Shown: in pieces, positions 6,712 through 7,032 of the stretch | Layout of the letters: every line of letters starts with the position of its first letter | How positions within the stretch are numbered: position 1 is the first letter of the stretch | Origin: Deinococcus malanensis | GTDB taxonomy: Bacteria > Deinococcota > Deinococci > Deinococcales > Deinococcaceae | Direction of reading: 5' to 3' | Length of the DNA: 7,032 bases | NCBI RefSeq assembly: GCF_014647655.1 | Contig: NZ_BMPP01000046.1 | Span: forward strand, 1-7,032 | Notes under the pieces: model-generated | The model's input: only the letters and a program-made list of their open reading frames with translations | What the model was told of the DNA's origin: nothing | Database searches by the model: none | Position numbers and translations under genes: made by a program

Positions 6712-6927
6712 TCACAGGTCACAACCCTTGATCCTGTACGACTCTCCGGGAGTCAGGCTCGCCTGAGCAGCCTCCTCCAGGGCCTGCACGAAAGACGTAT
6801 CGGTCAAGATCCACCCAACGGCTTCAGCACCTGCTGGATTGGCACGAACGCTGAGGTTGCTGCCCTGCACCGTCCAGCTGCTTGCTCGCGCCACATGAAT
6901 TGCGGTGCAGTCCCACTCAGCAATTGC
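6712..6927 (-). pseudogene. Possible remnant of a phospholipase D-like gene (C-terminal piece)
   Basis: On the - strand a frame is open from just after a TAA at 6928-6930 to a TGA at 6712-6714, about 71 residues. The segment with IHVARASSWTVQGSNLS followed by AEAVGWILTDTSFVQALEE resembles the end of an HKD (phospholipase D superfamily) domain, where GSxNLS and N.EVGwil.d..fa..l follow the HxK motif. The HxK Lys is not evident (HVAR). A GTG at 6894 is the only start, without a good ribosome binding site, and it would begin after the His. The upstream part is missing: the same frame has a stop at 6928, beyond which the probable insertion sequence begins. It reads as a truncated, non-functional fragment. 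The family assignment rests on a short stretch and is tentative; a spurious frame remains possible. Confidence 0.33.
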
Positions 6928-6956
6928 TTATTGATCACGTCGTGGTTTGGCATTGA

Positions 6957-6962
6957 TATACT
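6957..6962 (+). promoter_or_regulatory. -10-like box just before the transposase start
   Basis: TATACT ends six bases before the ATG at 6969, so transcription would start at or next to the A of the ATG, a leaderless arrangement common in Deinococcus. A TTGATC at 6931-6936 is a poor -35 at 20-bp spacing. GGGGA at 6964-6968 touches the ATG and is too close to act as a usual ribosome binding site. Confidence 0.4.
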
Positions 6963-6968
6963 TGGGGA

Positions 6969-7032
6969 ATGCCCGGCTGGCAGCCCACTCAGTATTCCCG
7001 TGCTCAACTCGAAGAGCGCCGCCTCGCGGCGC
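6969..7032 (+). CDS. Start of a probable IS630-type transposase (3'-partial)
   Basis: ATG at 6969 opens a frame of 21 codons that runs off the right edge. It begins MPGWQPTQYSRAQLEERR and continues LAA. The aromatic/proline start followed by a charged (S/T)RAQLEERRL helix recalls the extreme N-terminus of IS630-family transposases, just ahead of their helix-turn-helix. Only about 64 bp are visible, so no catalytic DDE residues can be checked. The family call is recognition from a short motif; another helix-turn-helix protein is the alternative. It is divergent from the - strand operon and lies about 450 bp from it. Confidence 0.5.
   Translation, partial: MPGWQPTQYSRAQLEERRLAA

Larger units (their letters stand above)
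6929..7032 (+). mobile_element. Possible left end of an IS630-type element (partial)
   Basis: If the frame at 6969 is an IS630 transposase, the element's left end must lie a short way upstream. IS630 elements insert at TA. A TA at 6929-6930 coincides with the point where the phospholipase D-like - strand frame is broken, which makes it a candidate junction; TAs at 6957-6960 are alternatives. The right end is outside the window, so terminal inverted repeats cannot be verified. Confidence 0.3.

Noticed and set aside
6740..6754. Inverted repeat GACTC-TCCGG-GAGTC as a terminator
   Set aside because: The stem is only five base pairs and no T-tract follows on either strand.
6575..6755. 11-bp direct repeat TCCGGGAGTCA at 6575 and 6745
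   Set aside because: Two copies only, one inside the phospholipase D-like fragment, with no symmetry to each other or link to a promoter; chance is an adequate explanation.

Overview
The window comes from a GC-rich bacterium and most resembles a Deinococcus. The case for Deinococcus is indirect. The right-edge reading frame has the start expected of the IS630-type transposases common in that genus, it may begin leaderless just after a -10-like box, and the phosphosignalling-plus-DNA-processing theme fits. Nothing seen proves the genus.

Layout. (1) Positions 3-2228, + strand: the C-terminal 741 residues of a very long right-handed parallel beta-helix protein. It is built from 23-residue coils that alternate between two types, and 28 consecutive coils carry a Cys at the same position. 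Its N-terminus lies off the left edge. (2) Positions 2231-2280: a perfect 50-bp palindrome with an A-tract and a T-tract, serving as a shared bidirectional terminator between convergent genes. (3) Positions 6521-2304, - strand: a tight three-gene operon. In transcription order it encodes a Pol I-type 5'-3' exonuclease (FEN) domain fused to a von Willebrand A (vWA) domain, a zinc-ribbon plus FHA protein, and a degenerate kinase-like domain fused to a PP2C phosphatase. The gap between genes 1 and 2 is 19 nt, and genes 2 and 3 overlap by four bases (GTGA). (4) Positions 6522-6968: a mostly non-coding stretch with the operon's leader, a 9-base match to the core of the Deinococcus radiation/desiccation response motif, and a possible broken remnant of a phospholipase D-like gene. 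(5) Positions 6969-7032, + strand: the start of a probable IS630-type transposase, cut by the right edge.

How the genes may work together (inference). vWA, PP2C, kinase-like and FHA modules together are the hallmark of phosphorylation-controlled systems such as the TerY-P triad (TerY-type vWA, PP2C, kinase) described by Aravind and colleagues in Ter-linked stress and conflict systems. Here the kinase-like part lacks most catalytic residues and is fused to the phosphatase, and the vWA protein carries an apparently complete flap/5' nuclease. The layout suggests a DNA-processing nuclease whose partners are assembled by the vWA MIDAS site and by FHA-phosphothreonine contacts, with PP2C resetting the switch. 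Any phosphorylating kinase must come from elsewhere. This FEN-vWA operon is the strongest candidate here for an undescribed system, possibly in DNA repair or anti-phage defence.
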